A stretch of 64,000 nucleotides of DNA from NCBI GenBank assembly GCA_949825065.1, contig OX463838.1, positions 3,016,251 to 3,080,250 of the forward strand. Direction: 5' to 3'. Below are positions 1 through 12,417 of this stretch, piece by piece. Origin of the DNA: Odontocerum albicorne. Taxonomy: Eukaryota; Arthropoda; Insecta; Trichoptera; Odontoceridae. Within the stretch, counting starts at the first letter, position 1, and every line of letters starts with the position of its first letter. The translations under genes and the position numbers were made by a program. The notes below the pieces were generated by a model that did not search any database, was not told the origin of the DNA, and saw only the letters and a list, made by a program, of their open reading frames with translations.

Positions 1-3
1 TCT

Positions 4-548
4 AGGTCTTTCTAATTGAGTGGTTTTTTAATTCTTTTTTTTTTAATTCTTGAATAAAGCACACAATTCGCTTTGATTTCAAAAAACTATTTATTGGTCA
101 TTGAAGTATAATGTATGACATTTAAACACAAAAAGCAATATCTGCCAAATGTCCACCTCTTGCAGTCCCACAGATGACCATTCTTTAGTCAAAAATTTCG
201 ATGACATTTTGGCATAATTGCGGTTGTAACTCACCAATAACGCTCAGAAATTGATCGAAGGTCATTCTTATAGACTTGGTTTTTCACGTAACCCCAGAGA
301 AAATAGTCCAACGGTGTCAGATCACATGATCTCGGTGGCCAATTAACATCACCGTTTCCGGAGATTACAATACATAAAATATTCAACAATTTGAACGCGT
401 TGTTGCATTGTATACGACTCCATTTTTATAAATATCATATCATACATTATACTTCTCGAATGTCACAAGACCCAGGCAAGTTCGCGACGCCATCTATGTT
501 TTCTCTAAGAATAAAAAAAACGCTCAATTTGAAGGACCCTTTATAAAG
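4..548 (-). mobile_element. Deleted Tc1/mariner-superfamily transposon with transposase 3' remnant
   Basis: Both ends carry related inverted termini: the left end reads GTCTTTCTAATTGAGTGG and the right end is its imperfect reverse complement near 523-545. Read on the minus strand, about 280-345 encodes WPPRSCDLTPLDYFLWGYVK, the C-terminal signature of an insect IS630/Tc1/mariner-type transposase. The second D (PLDYFLWG) sits where the third catalytic acidic residue is expected. The element is only about 540 bp, so most of the transposase is gone and it cannot be autonomous. A longer-tailed copy lies at 22510-23072 in the same orientation. Exact ends and target-site duplication are not certain. 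Confidence 0.75.
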
Positions 549-676
549 GTTATTTCTCAGGGCGTTTAAATTTCCTGGTCTATATTAATTTAACCGGTCA
601 ATTTGACAATTTTACACGTACAATCGAATATTAATCATCTAAATCTCGACAGGTTTTAGAATAAATACTTTAAATA

Positions 677-752
677 CAGTAGAATAAACAGTTTTTTACT
701 AAATTATAATGTCTTTAAACCTCCACAGTGGCTTAACTATAAATAATAATAA
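677..752 (+). repeat. Solo tail of the Penelope-like foldback family
   Basis: This short stretch matches the right arm and tail of the foldback family seen intact at 13229 and 39244: the GTGGAATAAACAGTG-like arm, then ATGTCTTTAAACCTCCACA, then CTTAACTATAAAT. The ribozyme-bearing part is missing, so this is a truncated or decayed copy. Confidence 0.6.
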
Positions 753-2126
753 AATTTAATAAATACTATAAGATATTCTTTTTAAATATCAGTTTGATTT
801 TTAACTAATTAATACTTTAAGCGCACGTAACTTGGTCTTTCCCTTTCGTATGGTTTCTTCATAGCTCCGCGAGTGATATATTGAAGAGTGTGAACGAGAG
901 ATAATGTTGTTTTCGTCACCATTACTTGAGCTTTTGGGTGTAGAACCACTGGAGTAGGCACGCCACTTGTTTGAAGTCAAACATATCGGCCATTCTACAA
1001 AGCGCTGATAAGTTACAAAAACTGTGTTAACTTAACCAGACTAGAATGTTTTGTTTAATACAATTGGTAATTGAACCTAAAACTCTCGGGTGGAAGGTAA
1101 ACATTCTACCAATGAAGCCACGGAGATCGTCACTTAAATACGATAGATGAAAAATAGTTATGTAGGAGTGGGCAGTAGTCATTTCATTGTTGAAACATAT
1201 AATTTAGAATGTTTTATTTTATTTAAGTTAATAAATCATATAAATATCCAAACGAATTTCTATATAATTTCATGGGAAAGAAGTTCACAAGAACAATGCG
1301 CGGGCGGTAAGACAAGAAACCTGTGATTCATCTTAACGTTTTGTTCACATCTCATAAAATCAACTATTGTCATACTTTGGTCGGTGTTTTTGTAACCGAA
1401 TACTAATGCTAACAATAACACAAATTGAAACTTGAGAACATAATGATTGTAGACGCAATTTGTGTTTCAATATATTGAAAATAATCACAAGTGGGTTTTC
1501 GGCACCTCGTTTGTTTTCTAATTTCGGTGTTGGGATTGTAAAAAATCTTGTCATTTTGCTAACCATTTTGGGATGTAGTTTATTATTTTAAGTTTATTAT
1601 TTTATAATATAAAAGTGACTTGAGTGTTTTTTTTTATTAATTTAAGCGCACACAGGATATTTATTGTTCTTTTAACAAGAATACCTGAAAGTAATGACGT
1701 ATAAAAGTTAAAAATTGTGCTTTTAAAATATGTTTTGAGGTTTTTGTGAATATTCGTATTACAATAGTTGTATAATGTCTTTTAAAGAATTCCATAACAT
1801 GTTTTGGCTTATGTCATGATTTTATTTGGCTTACGAGGCTTTATAAGACAAACGAGGCTCGACAACAATCCGAAAGCCTTATAAAACTGACTGTGTTTTT
1901 TTTATCAGTAAATATTTTTTATGATATCATTAAATTGATAATTTAATTTTAACTATCGCTCATCAGAGATAAATAATTTCAAAAGCGCTTTAGCCGACAT
2001 ATAATATTTATGAATATTAATTTATTAATTGTATTAATATCTCTTGGATTACTTAAGTATGTTTTTTAAATTAACTGTATAAAAATAAAAGTATGTACAA
2101 AATAAAATGATATTTTTACAATGGTT
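753..2126. other. AT-rich non-coding stretch
   Basis: I see no gene here. The longest open frame (68 codons, minus strand near 1360-1566) has no recognisable motif and no codon structure. A stretch near 1085-1130 looks like a decayed reverse-oriented tRNA-type SINE head but is too weak to call. Confidence 0.5.
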
Positions 2127-2698
2127 TTAACCCTTCCTGTCCTGTGATGTGTAACAAGTACATATTGCTTCTAAAAACTTTAATATCTCTATAAATATTA
2201 TAAATACTGGGTCAGATTTTAGGTATTCCTCCGTAATACATTTACGCATTGAATGAAAAAAATAATATTAGTAAAAATTGGCACTTATCGGCCACATCAG
2301 ATATATTTTGTGAAAATCGGGATACAATCAAACGTGTGCCAGTGTGTGACGTAGGTATATTTATTCTAAAATACCGCTATGGGTGAGGAAGCGACGCTAT
2401 TCACGTCTCACTCTCACTCTACTTCGGTATACGGGAACGCAAGAAATAAAATCTCAGTTCGCTCGCTTCTCTCGCTCAGTAGCCAGTAGGCTTTCATTCG
2501 AGGTGGTCGCTTTGCCCGTTTTGTGAACGTCGTCCGATGTTTTTTTTTTCATGTTTTCAATAATTAAATTTCAATTATTATCACTTTTGACTTCAAATTT
2601 AATTAATTTAAGCGATTGGCTATGGATATTCTTATTTTTTCGATTTTAAATCGCTCATTTTTACATGCGTTTTTCTTACACAGGAAGGGAAAGGTTAA
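2127..2698 (+). mobile_element. piggyBac-like MITE, copy 1
   Basis: A 572-bp unit is bounded by TTAA on both sides (2127-2130 and 2695-2698). Its termini are CCCTTCCTGTCCTGTG and, inverted, CCTTTCCCTTCCTGTG. TTAA target sites and C-rich ends starting CCC/CCT are typical of piggyBac elements. The interior has a less AT-rich block (GAGGAAGCGACGCTATTCAC region, about 2385-2540) conserved with copies at 4628 and 17938. There is no transposase frame, so it is a non-autonomous derivative. Confidence 0.75.
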
Positions 2699-3729
2699 AG
2701 AGATTAACATAGAAATAATGTCAAAAACTTATATTAATAAAAATATATGTTAACGATGATTGTATTTAAATATTAAAAATAAGGGTTCGTTTTGTTTTTA
2801 TTTTCCAACGTTGTTTTTTATCGTATTCCTAGTTGGCCGGTTAAAATATTAACTTTAGTTATATTGCACACAATGTAGGTATACGACAGTTATTTTTAAA
2901 GTATCAAAGATGTTAGCGATAATAAATCATATTAATTTAACTTATCAAATATTATACTTAATTTACTTCCTCATAATTTTTTTTTAATAAATACATAATA
3001 AATTACGATGACATATGATTAAAAGGTAAAAATTATGACATAAATATGACGACGAGTATTGGAGATACTATGTATGAATTTATTGAAAAAAATACTTTCA
3101 TATTTCGAGAGTAATTGTAGCCTTTTTGGAACAAAGCCTGAGATATTTATTACAAAAGTAATCTCGACTCATAAATAATGAGTTTGTTAATAGATTGTGA
3201 AACGAGGAGGTCTCGCGTCGGACTGTTGTGAACAGTTATGGTATATCCATTTTGGGAACAGAGGCAAATTTGGGTTGTGTGATCGAAGTCGAATAAAAAA
3301 AAAATTACAATTTATTTCACTAATTTATTTGTAGAAATTCGTAAAAGTTATGTACCCAGTAATGTATAATTTTTATCTTAGTTAATTCTTGCGCAGCTTC
3401 TGAAAACTATCATACATTGACTAGATCCTGTCAAACAAAATATTTTTTGTCCAAGAAAGATTACTCTGTTTTCAACAGTTTTAAAACAGGCAGCGATCAT
3501 CGCCTAGTCTAGTGATTAAAAAGTATTTCAATGGTTTTGTTATCATACAAGTATTTTTTAGATTTTATGATCGTCTCAAATAACACATTTAAAGATAGAT
3601 TATATAAGATATACTTTTTTGAAAATAATATCTAAATCTATCCAAAGATAACATGAACATGAAGTTCATTATCTCACTCCATGCCAAATTATGCGCGGAG
3701 TGTCACAAATGATAACCTAGATTATTTTA
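2699..3729. other. AT-rich non-coding stretch
   Basis: No gene or well-bounded element is visible. The base composition is uniformly AT-rich with several short T/A runs. Confidence 0.5.
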
Positions 3730-3737
3730 ATTTCAAT

Positions 3738-4140
3738 CAGCGGCGGCCGGTCCCGAGGTGCGGTGATGCGCTGATCACCAACGCACCTCGAGACGCTGAG
3801 CGAATATGAAATTATCACTGTCTCACGGTTTACTGTATGTCTCTGTCTGCCCTATATGAATGTGCGTTTCCGTCCGGTGCGTATTGGAGATCGCTCCGGT
3901 AATATTGGCAAACTTGACCGGTCAATTTGAAAGGAATATTTTTTGAAATGTTAGTTAAATTTTTTTTAAATTTTCATTTAAATATAAATACTCGTTCTAT
4001 TTGTCAGTATTCTTATACATACTTAATCTATATAAATATTTAACAATTTTGGAAGTCATGTTTGCGAATATATAATTAAATTATTGCGAATTATTTCTCC
4101 GGTTCAGCGCACCAGCGCACCTCTAGACTAGCCACCACTG
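3738..4140. mobile_element. hAT-type MITE with 8-bp target duplication, copy 1
   Basis: A 403-bp element begins CAGCGGCGGCCGGTCCCGAG and ends with the imperfect reverse complement of this (CTAGACTAGCCACCACTG). It is flanked by a perfect 8-bp direct repeat, ATTTCAAT, at 3730-3737 and 4141-4148. CAG...CTG termini plus an 8-bp duplication are the hallmark of hAT transposons. It has no coding capacity. A second copy lies at 9766-10147. Confidence 0.9.
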
Positions 4141-4627
4141 ATTTCAATTGAGTACTCTTAAAAAATATTTATGAAACAAATTAAGTCACTTAACTTTGGA
4201 TCTCTTTAAAAATAATTATTAAAAGTAAAAAAAAAATATTTGGAAATTTTACTAAATATCAAATAAAAACAATCTGTCCCTGGCGTGGTATAGTGCACGG
4301 GAAGTGAACCGAGCACCCACGCGTTGCCTTCACTCGGAGCCGAGTCAGTGAGTAAGTGATCATGTAAAAATGATTCTCATCACATAACCATGCCATCATC
4401 TCTCTCTTATGTTCTCCTGATCATTGTGCATTCATCGATTTTATATTTTTCATTTATCCAAATATTCTGACAGACATTAAAAACAACGCGAATAAATAAT
4501 ACTTTCTCTTGATTTAAATTTGAATATCTTAGTAATATCGATTTTTTTTAAAGATTGCGAATACTTGACAATAAAATAAACATCATTCATTCATTCTCAG
4601 CATATCTGAGTGGGTGATGTACATAGA

Positions 4628-5225
4628 TTAACCCTTCCTGTCCTGTGATGTGTAACTAGTACACATTGCTTCTAAAAACTTTAATATCTCTATAAATATA
4701 ATAAATACTGGGTTCAGATTTTAGATATTTCTCCGTAATACATTTACGCATTGAATGAAAAAAATAATATTAATAATAATTAGTACTTATCGGCCACATC
4801 AGAGATATTTTGTGAAAATCGGGAATAAATTCACCAAAACAATCAAACATGTGCCAGTGTGTGACGTAGGCATATTCATTCTAAAAAAACGCTATGGGTG
4901 AGGAAGCGACGCTATTCACGTCTCACTCTCATTCTACTTCGGTATATTGGAACACAAGAAATAGAATTTCAGTTCGCTCGCTTGATTCGCTCAGTAGCTA
5001 GCGTGCTTTCGTTCGAGGTGGTCGTCTCGCCCGTTTTGTGAACGTCGTCCGATATTTTTTTTCATGTTTTCAGCAATAAAATTTGAATTTTGACTTCAAA
5101 TTTAATTAATTTAAGCGATTGGCTATGAATATTCTTATTTTTCCGATTTTAAATCGCTCATTTTTACATGTATATTCAATACACTGGAACGGGCGGATTT
5201 TTTTAGCAAAGGAAGGGAAAGTTTA
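4628..5225 (+). mobile_element. piggyBac-like MITE, copy 2
   Basis: This is a full-length relative of the 2127 element in the same orientation. It starts at a TTAA (4628-4631) followed by CCCTTCCTGTCCTGTG. The right end GGAAGGGAAAG is intact, but the outer TTAA has decayed to TTTA. It keeps a right-end segment (ACTGGAACGGGCGGATTTTT, near 5181-5206) that copy 1 has lost but the 17938 copy has. No transposase is present. Confidence 0.75.
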
Positions 5226-8200
5226 TAGAGCGCATATTGTTTTGGTTTTAGTGATCGATCATTAGGACTTAAGAACCACTGAAGCTGAAACGTAACTCGC
5301 TGTTCATGTTGGTAATACCATATTCATCACTAGAGGTAACCATAACCTAAGAAACGAACTTTTAATCCACTATAACTAATATTTAGATAATTTAGTGATA
5401 TAATTATTTGAATATAATATTTTTTCATATCATTATACGAGTATGATATATTGCACACAGTTTACAACTCTTTGTTGTTATAGTAACAGAAGAATTTTTA
5501 TTGCATCGTTTCGATAGCTGATTTTCCTCTACTATTATATATGTATTAAATGTATAACAAAAAAAAGTTAATTTAGTGTAAGGACAAGAAAGATGGCTTC
5601 ATGCATTAGTTTACTAATTTTCTCGCATCTGCACATGTTTAGAAAAATTTACTTTGTAAGAAAACCATAGAAATATAACAAGGGATGACGATTGACCAAG
5701 GAACAACTTTCAAGCGACATACTACGTATAACGATAGTTAAATATATAGAAATTTCTTTTAACGGGAGGTTTTTTTAAACAAATCAGAGTAAGTCTAGTT
5801 TTGAAGAAAAAACATATATACTAATGTACATTTTAATCTTAAGCTGAGGTTCTGTAAATATTGCTAGTAAATCACGCGTTTGAAATGAATACCTAGAAAC
5901 CTAACCGATTTATAGTTCTTTATCTAAAATAAGCTTTTAAGTCAGGTTAAAGATTTATTTGGTTCTGTAATATTTAAAACTTATCACGTTTATTGTTTCA
6001 AGTATCGATTATCGTTTAAGATTAATTTTATATGTAAAGCTTTATTTTATGGAATCTTACGCAATACCAATGTAGTGTTATGTCTATAACATATTAATAT
6101 ATTTATTGGAAAGGTATAATTTTAAACGATTAAAGCGTACTAACTCACACATAAGGTATATCAAAAGCCCCATTAGAAATTGATGGGCAATTAAAATTAT
6201 TTATGGTGTTTTACAGTTGAAGGTATACATTGATAATCGCAGATAATTAAGTTCGATTTTGTAATTAATAAGGTATTCATAATTTAACGATCTCAGTTGA
6301 TGTGGCATAATAAATTTAGCAGAGATGGAAATAATTTCAGTGCATTCTTCTCTCTTTGTCAAATTTAATGGGTATACGTAAAAAAAATGATACAAAATAG
6401 AATTTTTTTAAAAGTCAAAGAAGAAAATAATCCATTTTAAAAAATCAGGACTAAAAATCTGACATTTAAGATATGTTTTTAGGTAAGAAAGAAGATTTTC
6501 GTAAAATGGTCAAGAAATGTAAATGGCCTCTATGACCAAGTTAACATAGTAAGACGCTACCCAATTTTTTTCCACTCCACCATTCCTTCATTTTGATTGG
6601 TGATATCTCACTTTTATTTTTATTATATTATTGTTTGTGAATTTGGTGAGCATATAACTTCCATTATTAACTTTTCTGGTCGGTTGGAAAATAATTAACC
6701 TGATAACAAGTTCAACGAATTGTTTTACAGAGAAGTTTTTAAATAAATAAATTGCGAGTAATAAAAAAAAACGAATGTTTTCTTACCCAGGGATTGTGGT
6801 TTCAATTTTCGTTCATACTCAAAAAAGGTTTCATGTCTGAATTTCTCTAAACACTTTTCTGATTGGTTGGTTGCTTACTTAATAACTTACAAGAGATTGA
6901 TTGCCACATGGTTATAAAGCCAATAAGTTATGTTGCATACAACCAAAATATTATATAATGTGTTATATCCACTTCAACTGATTGCAACAATTTTTTTAAA
7001 CAATTTAGTGGTTACCTATCTATTTATTTACTCTCACAACTTAGAATGAAATTTTATTTATTGACTTTAAAAATAAACGAAACACCTAAAATAAACTAAA
7101 TTTATACTACATATGATGCATTCAAGTATTTAATTAAAAAATGTATTCAAATTAGAAAAAAAGGAATAGAGTAAATTTAGTTCAAGCATAAAAATATTAG
7201 GCTTTTATATTTTAAATAGATTTATTACACCAAGTAATATTATTAAAGAGAGGTTAGGTTTAAGATAGAAAAAATGGAAATAAAGTTCATTAAACACGTT
7301 AACCAATTTAAAAATAATTATAGAAATAATTTCTTCTTGTAACTGAATGAATTAAATTGGACTGTGTTGTAACACTGGTCATCTAAAGGACCAAATAATT
7401 AATGTCAGACATCTATCAAGACCCAATAAAATAATAAGTTCAGAGTTCAAGTCTTGAAAGTAAAATCAATTTAAAGTGGATCTGCCGGGAATCGATTCCA
7501 TCATGGGAACATGTCAACGACAGCTTTGACTGATTAAAGAAAATAAGTATTATAATATGTAATTTTTTAATATCAAATATTTAACTTAACTCTAAGATAA
7601 TACAATAACAAAATGGATAAGTGCATCTAAAATGTATAAGTGCATCTAAAATGTTATGAACACGCTTTGTTAGTTATTCGTCGACAGTCGTTAAAATATT
7701 TTACTTTACGTTCAAAGCCCAACTTTATTCAATTCATACAAAGTAACCGAGTTCCAGCAAGCTGTACATTATTTAGTGAAAGCGTTCGGTTAAAAATAAC
7801 TGGTTAGGTTATTTCAAAACACAAAAGGTTTTCCACCCACACACGTCCGTTCTCTGTTGGTATGGAGACGTGTGTGGCCTCATCTGTATCTTGTGTGTAT
7901 ATGAGAGCCTCTGCATATGTAAACAGTAGCAGCCAACCGAGTTCCGCTTGGCACTGTTTGTCCTCTATATACACAAGAGTGCTTTACATAAACGGGAGCT
8001 GCCCAATCATGCTGTGTTGATTGAAGCCTTACAAATATTACCTTTATAGCAGGGGTCGTGAGTCTTTATACGTTTAATGTATTAAAATTGGGGTATTTAA
8101 AAAAATTATCAGCCATAAAATAGCATTACAGTAATTAATAACAATTATTCTACCCCAAACTTCTAAGTACTAGCCGTTTTGAAACTTTCAACACTTTAAG

Positions 8201-8700
8201 AAAGTCGATAATTTTATATTTGCACTAATTCAGTTTTAATAAAGTTAAGATTTAAAAACGATGTATTGACAACATTCGTGGCCCGATTGATATGATACAT
8301 GTCTTCAACACTAGATTTGTGGGTTCTTATATCGTTGGTTTTCAATTAAAACACCTTTTTGGTCGGCTGGAAGAAATAGCCTCATGACAATAAATTCACC
8401 ATTTAGAAGTTAGTCGACAATATTTTAATAGAGCGAAATAGGTTTATCACTTATTCTAAATGTATCGTATATGAGTTTTAATTATTATTTTATTAAAACT
8501 AGTCCAGTCAATAATGAAATTATTAACAATTAATACTGATCAAGTGAACGAAATAGATTATCATATCATAGTTACGTGATTTAACAAGTGATAAGAGTTC
8601 TTTGCCACTTTAGTTATGGTCTTAAATAATATGTTTAATGAATATTTCTTTCTCTTTTTGAGAATGTGATAACTTTACTATCAAGTTTTTTTGCTACAGC
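5226..8700. other. 3.5 kb AT-rich non-coding DNA
   Basis: No gene is supported. Scattered fragments of SINE tails occur (for example near 5620-5700, 6630-6700 and 8340-8400, where a 'ttggtcggctggaag'-type stretch recurs). A moderately GC-richer patch at 7830-8040 has no ORF and no repeat match elsewhere in this window. Confidence 0.5.
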
Positions 8701-8720
8701 ATGTTGAATATATACGACTT

Positions 8721-8910
8721 TTGTGGCCTAGGTGGTAAGGCGCATAACTTCGAGCCCGGGGGTTGAAGATTTGATTCACGTTGCAACCCAGATTTTTAAA
8801 AATGATTCTAGTCTGGAAATCACATGAGACATGTTTAATATCTTTTTGGTTGATTGGAAGAAATTGCCATCTTATAATAAGTCCGTCAGGTAGTACTGTA
8901 TTCAATACAA
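8721..8910 (+). mobile_element. tRNA-derived SINE
   Basis: The 5' part resembles a decayed tRNA: an A-box-like TGGCCTAGGTGGTA and, about 45 nt later, a B-box-like GATTTGATTC. It is followed by a tail with TTTTTGGTTGATTGGAAG and a CAATACAAATAAA end. The same head-plus-tail plan recurs at 13850 and 48868. The two short open frames overlapping it are chance frames through the repeat. Confidence 0.55.
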
Positions 8911-9214
8911 ATAAAGTACAATTTAGACGTGCAAAGCGAAAAGATCTCGAGTGTCTTTATATTAACATAAATAGGTACACTTAGGAAAGACACATGTTCA
9001 CAGAATGTAAAAATATCGTTATGTTAGTCTATGCCTGAGAAATACAACAGTGTTTATAATGAAAATAAAAACCCAACACCCTCAGATATTAAATAATTCA
9101 AATGGTCTAAAAATTATTCTCCTGAAATGCACTGTGATCAATAGCGCTCAAAATATACATACTCAGATTGAACATTATCAAAGTCTGCTAAGATGAAAGT
9201 ACTCAACCGTATAT

Positions 9215-9560
9215 ATTAATACCATCTTTGATGTATGGAAGTAAATCGTGGACGTGGAAAACGACTGAAATGAGTCGTATAAATGCTGTAGAAATACGTG
9301 AACTGAGAGGGTTACACGAGGTGAAAATGTATGATAAAATACGGAATGTAATTGTTCGGGAGAAATGTGAACTTAGTTCGGGATAAACGTGAACTGGGTT
9401 GATGTGTTGTGTTGAGTAATACCTACGAAGAAGAACACTCTGAGATGGTTTGGGCATAAAGAATGAATGATTGATAAAAGTCTAACAGAACAAATATATA
9501 GTGCGGAGTGAGAGATGTGTGTCGCGAAATTACGGATTAAAAATATTACAAACAAAAATA
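9215..9560 (+). pseudogene. Non-LTR retrotransposon reverse-transcriptase C-terminus, fossil
   Basis: The plus strand reads LMYGSKSWTWKTTEMSRINA, then AVEIRELRGL, and after a frameshift LRWFGHKE. These match the extreme C-terminal region of an insect non-LTR reverse transcriptase (LMYGSE-W, RINAVEMR-L, LRWFGH-ERMN). Several stops and shifts make it dead. Other fragments of the same family lie at 25918, 27915, 29264, 31345, 41835 and 48365. Confidence 0.7.
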
Positions 9561-9604
9561 TAAGTTGAGTGCTAGAAATATGGTGGCTAGGATTATAATA
9601 TACA

Positions 9605-9760
9605 CAAGAAAGTTCCTCACATCTGCATATTTTTAGAAAAAAACATTTTTGGTAAGAAAATCGCAGAAAACTTACCGAGGGAAGACGACTTAAAAATAAT
9701 GCTTTGTCGATCTTCCGACATGTGATAGTAGCACGGATTTAGATGTGCGTAGTTTAATAT
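9605..9760 (+). repeat. Interspersed repeat fragment (recurring tail unit)
   Basis: The unit 'ggtaagaaaa-c-cagaaaacttacc' with a preceding 'cacatctgcatat' recurs at about 5620, 45888 and 53262 (+) and at 12660 and 38540 (-). It looks like the 3' part of a SINE or short non-LTR element. No function is suggested. Confidence 0.5.
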
Positions 9761-9765
9761 GTCAG

Positions 9766-10147
9766 CAGCGACGACCGGTCCCGAGGTGCGCTGACGCGCC
9801 GAACCGGAGTAACAATTCGCAATACAGAGAAATAGTCTCACGGTTTACTGTATGTCTCTGTCTGCCCTATATGAATCTGCGTTTCCGTCTGGTGCATATT
9901 GGAGATCGCTCCGGTAGTATTGGCAAACTTGGCCGATCAATTTGAAAGGAATATTTTTTAAAATTTTCCATAATTTTTTTTTGAATTTTCGCTTAAATAA
10001 AAATACTCGTTGTATTTGTCAGTATTCTTACACATATTTAATCTTCAGAAATATTAGACATTTTTGGAAGTCATGTTTGCGAATATATAATTTAATTATT
10101 GCGAATCATTTCTCCGGTTCAGCGCACCTCTAGACCGGCCGCCGCTG
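9766..10147. mobile_element. hAT-type MITE, copy 2
   Basis: A 382-bp relative of the 3738-4140 element. It begins CAGCGACGACCGGTCCCGAG and ends CTAGACCGGCCGCCGCTG. The flanking octamers (TATGTCAG and CATGTGAG) differ at two positions, consistent with an older insertion. Small open frames across it are artefacts of the repeat. Confidence 0.8.
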
Positions 10148-10330
10148 CATGTGAGTACATTAATTTTGATAAGAATTTCCAAAAAGGGGTTGTTTTAAAA
10201 GTGCTTTCTAAAGCTGCACACGCCACCCTATATAACTTTGTATCAGAAATCATTTGACCGATGATATAATATAAAATAAATAAAATATTGATGGTAAACG
10301 TTATATAGATATATCAAATTTTTGCATTAT

Positions 10331-10900
10331 ACTTGAAAAAATGTAGGATGGTTCCTATGACATTTGAAATGTCATGTCTCAAAGGGATGGGGTAAAATCG
10401 TTTTTTTTACAAATCGATTCGTTTTTTTATAAATCGAAAAATAATTTTTCTCTAAACTGACGTTTTAATTCCTAATTTTCATTATACCGACTTTCTAATG
10501 TATTGTATGATTTGTATATATCTTTAAATATGCCACAATCCATTATGAATTAATACTAAATACCAACATTTAATTTTAGGCATAAAAAACATCGAAAATC
10601 CAATTATTGTATACCCCATCCCTAGACAATGCAGACTAACGAAGTGACTTTTGAAAAACGTCACCAAATATTATTTGATTTTAACAAACTGCCACATTTT
10701 TGTTAATTTGTAACAAGATGTATTAATTTGTCAGTATTTTTAGTTTTATGTAATGTATTTACCTAAATAACTTGCTATTTATTAGAATCGAGGCTTATAT
10801 TAAAGTAGATAAAATAATTAAAATTTCTGAACGTCGTTACAAGGTTGTATTGGGGCAAATTTGTGAACTGTCACAAGGAACATGCTACATTTTCTCAAGA
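10331..10900 (+). mobile_element. TIR element (family A), copy 1
   Basis: A roughly 570-bp unit starts ACTTGAAAAAATGTAGGATG and ends with the inverted equivalent (CATGCTACATTTTCTCAAG). TA dinucleotides flank both ends, suggesting a Tc1/mariner-like integration mode. It is non-coding. A reverse-oriented copy lies at 19636-20188. A foldback derived from its right end lies at 44232-44455. Confidence 0.7.
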
Positions 10901-11039
10901 ATAATTTATATGATATATAAGTTATATCTATCTATGAAACGTAAATAATATAGTCATTTCAATATGCCTATGGGAACAAATATTCATAAATAATAAGTCT
11001 CACACACACTTTGATCCCGAGATATTTTAATATTCATCA

Positions 11040-11300
11040 CGCACACAGAGATAATCCTTCCCTCTCCCCGCTCTCGTGTGGCGGAAGGGAACCGCTACTG
11101 GCTTACGCGGCGGCCAATCAAAAGCCAATATGTGGTAAAAAACGAATCACCGCGGGGTACGGGCCCGTTAGTACATAGCTTTATATGCGCTTCCGAGTAC
11201 AGTGGAGTGGCTACCGTTTGCGGTTGGTATAAAAAAGCCTTAAAAACATCAAGGCTTGATTTAAACGGGAACGTACGATTGGCCGGCATTCGTTAGACAG
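11040..11300. promoter_or_regulatory. GC-rich island, possible distal regulatory element
   Basis: This block is clearly more GC-rich than its surroundings and matches no other repeat in the window. It contains TGCGGTTG (near 11219), TGTGGTAA (near 11130) and AACCGC (near 11089), which resemble Runt-domain sites. The 72-codon frame at 11078-11296 and its antisense partner have no recognisable protein features. Function is inferred only from composition and motifs. Confidence 0.25.
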
Positions 11301-11727
11301 TGACTTATACAATATAAAATAAGACGGATGTAGGTGTTTTTGATTAGCTACTGTTTGCCGCTTTCTGATTTATAAGGAGTCATTAAATTATTTGAATAGA
11401 TCTAAATCGACGACGCGATTGGTTGTTGTTGCCATTGTTATACAAATGAGGCTTTTAAGTTTATATTTTAAAGTAGGTATTTGACACATTTAAGTCTTAA
11501 ATTGTTTATTTTTGAAATGTTTGAAAAGTTTCAAGTTGAAACGGTAATAGTTGTTAATACGTGAAAAATAACGTTAATCTTATGTTTTGATTGATCAAAA
11601 AATTGTTTCAGTTTAAATGTATTGTATTTCAATAAACTATCGTATACAGTAAAACTCTTACAACCAACCAGAATTACGTTAAATAAGATTAAAGGGAAAA
11701 CTAAGCTGGATCTCATTTAAACAAAAC

Positions 11728-11800
11728 GGGCACCGACGGATATCGAGCCCGCACCCCCGGGTCGGAATACACGTGTCTTACCAACTAAACTACGGATTAT
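11728..11800 (-). mobile_element. tRNA-derived SINE head
   Basis: Read on the minus strand it has an A-box-like TAGTTTAGTTGGTAAG and, about 35 nt later, GGGCTCGATATCC, a B-box-like motif. It lacks a clean cloverleaf, so it is treated as a SINE fragment and not as a tRNA gene. Confidence 0.45.
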
Positions 11801-11838
11801 AATAAATTAAATACTTAACAAGAAAATTTTATAATTTT

Positions 11839-12018
11839 TCTCTCAGTGGGATACAGGCAACAGCCTTGTTTATTGTGGACACGACAAATGAACGGTAACT
11901 ATCCCAGATCCAATAAAATTGTATCGAAATTAAATTACCTGTTGTTTTTTTGCAGATTGTGAATTTATAGATTTCTTGTCATGTGTAAATAAAATAAAAG
12001 AAAATAATAAAAAAATAA
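11839..12018 (+). repeat. Interspersed repeat family B, copy 1
   Basis: This is one of five copies of a roughly 160-bp unit. It begins CTCAGTGAGATACAGGC, passes a 'ttacctgttgttttttcgc' segment, and ends 'tcttgtcatgtgtaataaa' plus A-rich repeats. The A-rich 3' end suggests a SINE or a truncated non-LTR 3' end. Others are at 27701 (-), 40609, 43807 and 45368 (+). Confidence 0.6.
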
Positions 12019-12025
12019 TAATTTA

Positions 12026-12190
12026 CAGTACCCGGCGGTAATTAATAATCATCGTTTGTAGAGCGTCGTCTCTGTCGCACGATGCGCTAACAGTCCGGTC
12101 TGGTAACGACTGACAAATCGCGACGGAACACGTGTATGAATGACAGAGACGACGCTCTACAAACGATGTGTGTTACTTACTTCTTTTTTT
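12026..12190. mobile_element. Foldback MITE (family C), copy 1
   Basis: Perfect inverted arms CATCGTTTGTAGAGCG...TCTGTC occur near 12050 and 12139-12165. The centre contains 'gatgcgctaacagtccggt', shared with the copies at 12418 and 26586. The left edge shows CAGTACCCGGCGGTAA, the family terminus. The transcript would form a long hairpin. It is non-coding. Confidence 0.7.
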
Positions 12191-12417
12191 TTGTACTTTG
12201 TTGTCCAGAAATAACATTTTACTTTGTTAAATACACTAATATAGAGTTCCACAACGTTAAACCCGAAACTGTATAATATTTATATTATTTTCAAGGTTTA
12301 TTATAACTCATTTGTTATGAATAAAATTATGCTCTTAATTTAGATATTGTTAATATTAAAGGATTTGATGGCAATCTTTTGGGGAGGTGTATGTACATAT
12401 ATGAATAAAACACACAT

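Noticed and set aside
11078..11296. Overlapping 72- and 64-codon frames in the GC island
   Set aside because: Open on both strands because of base composition; no motif or homology recognised.
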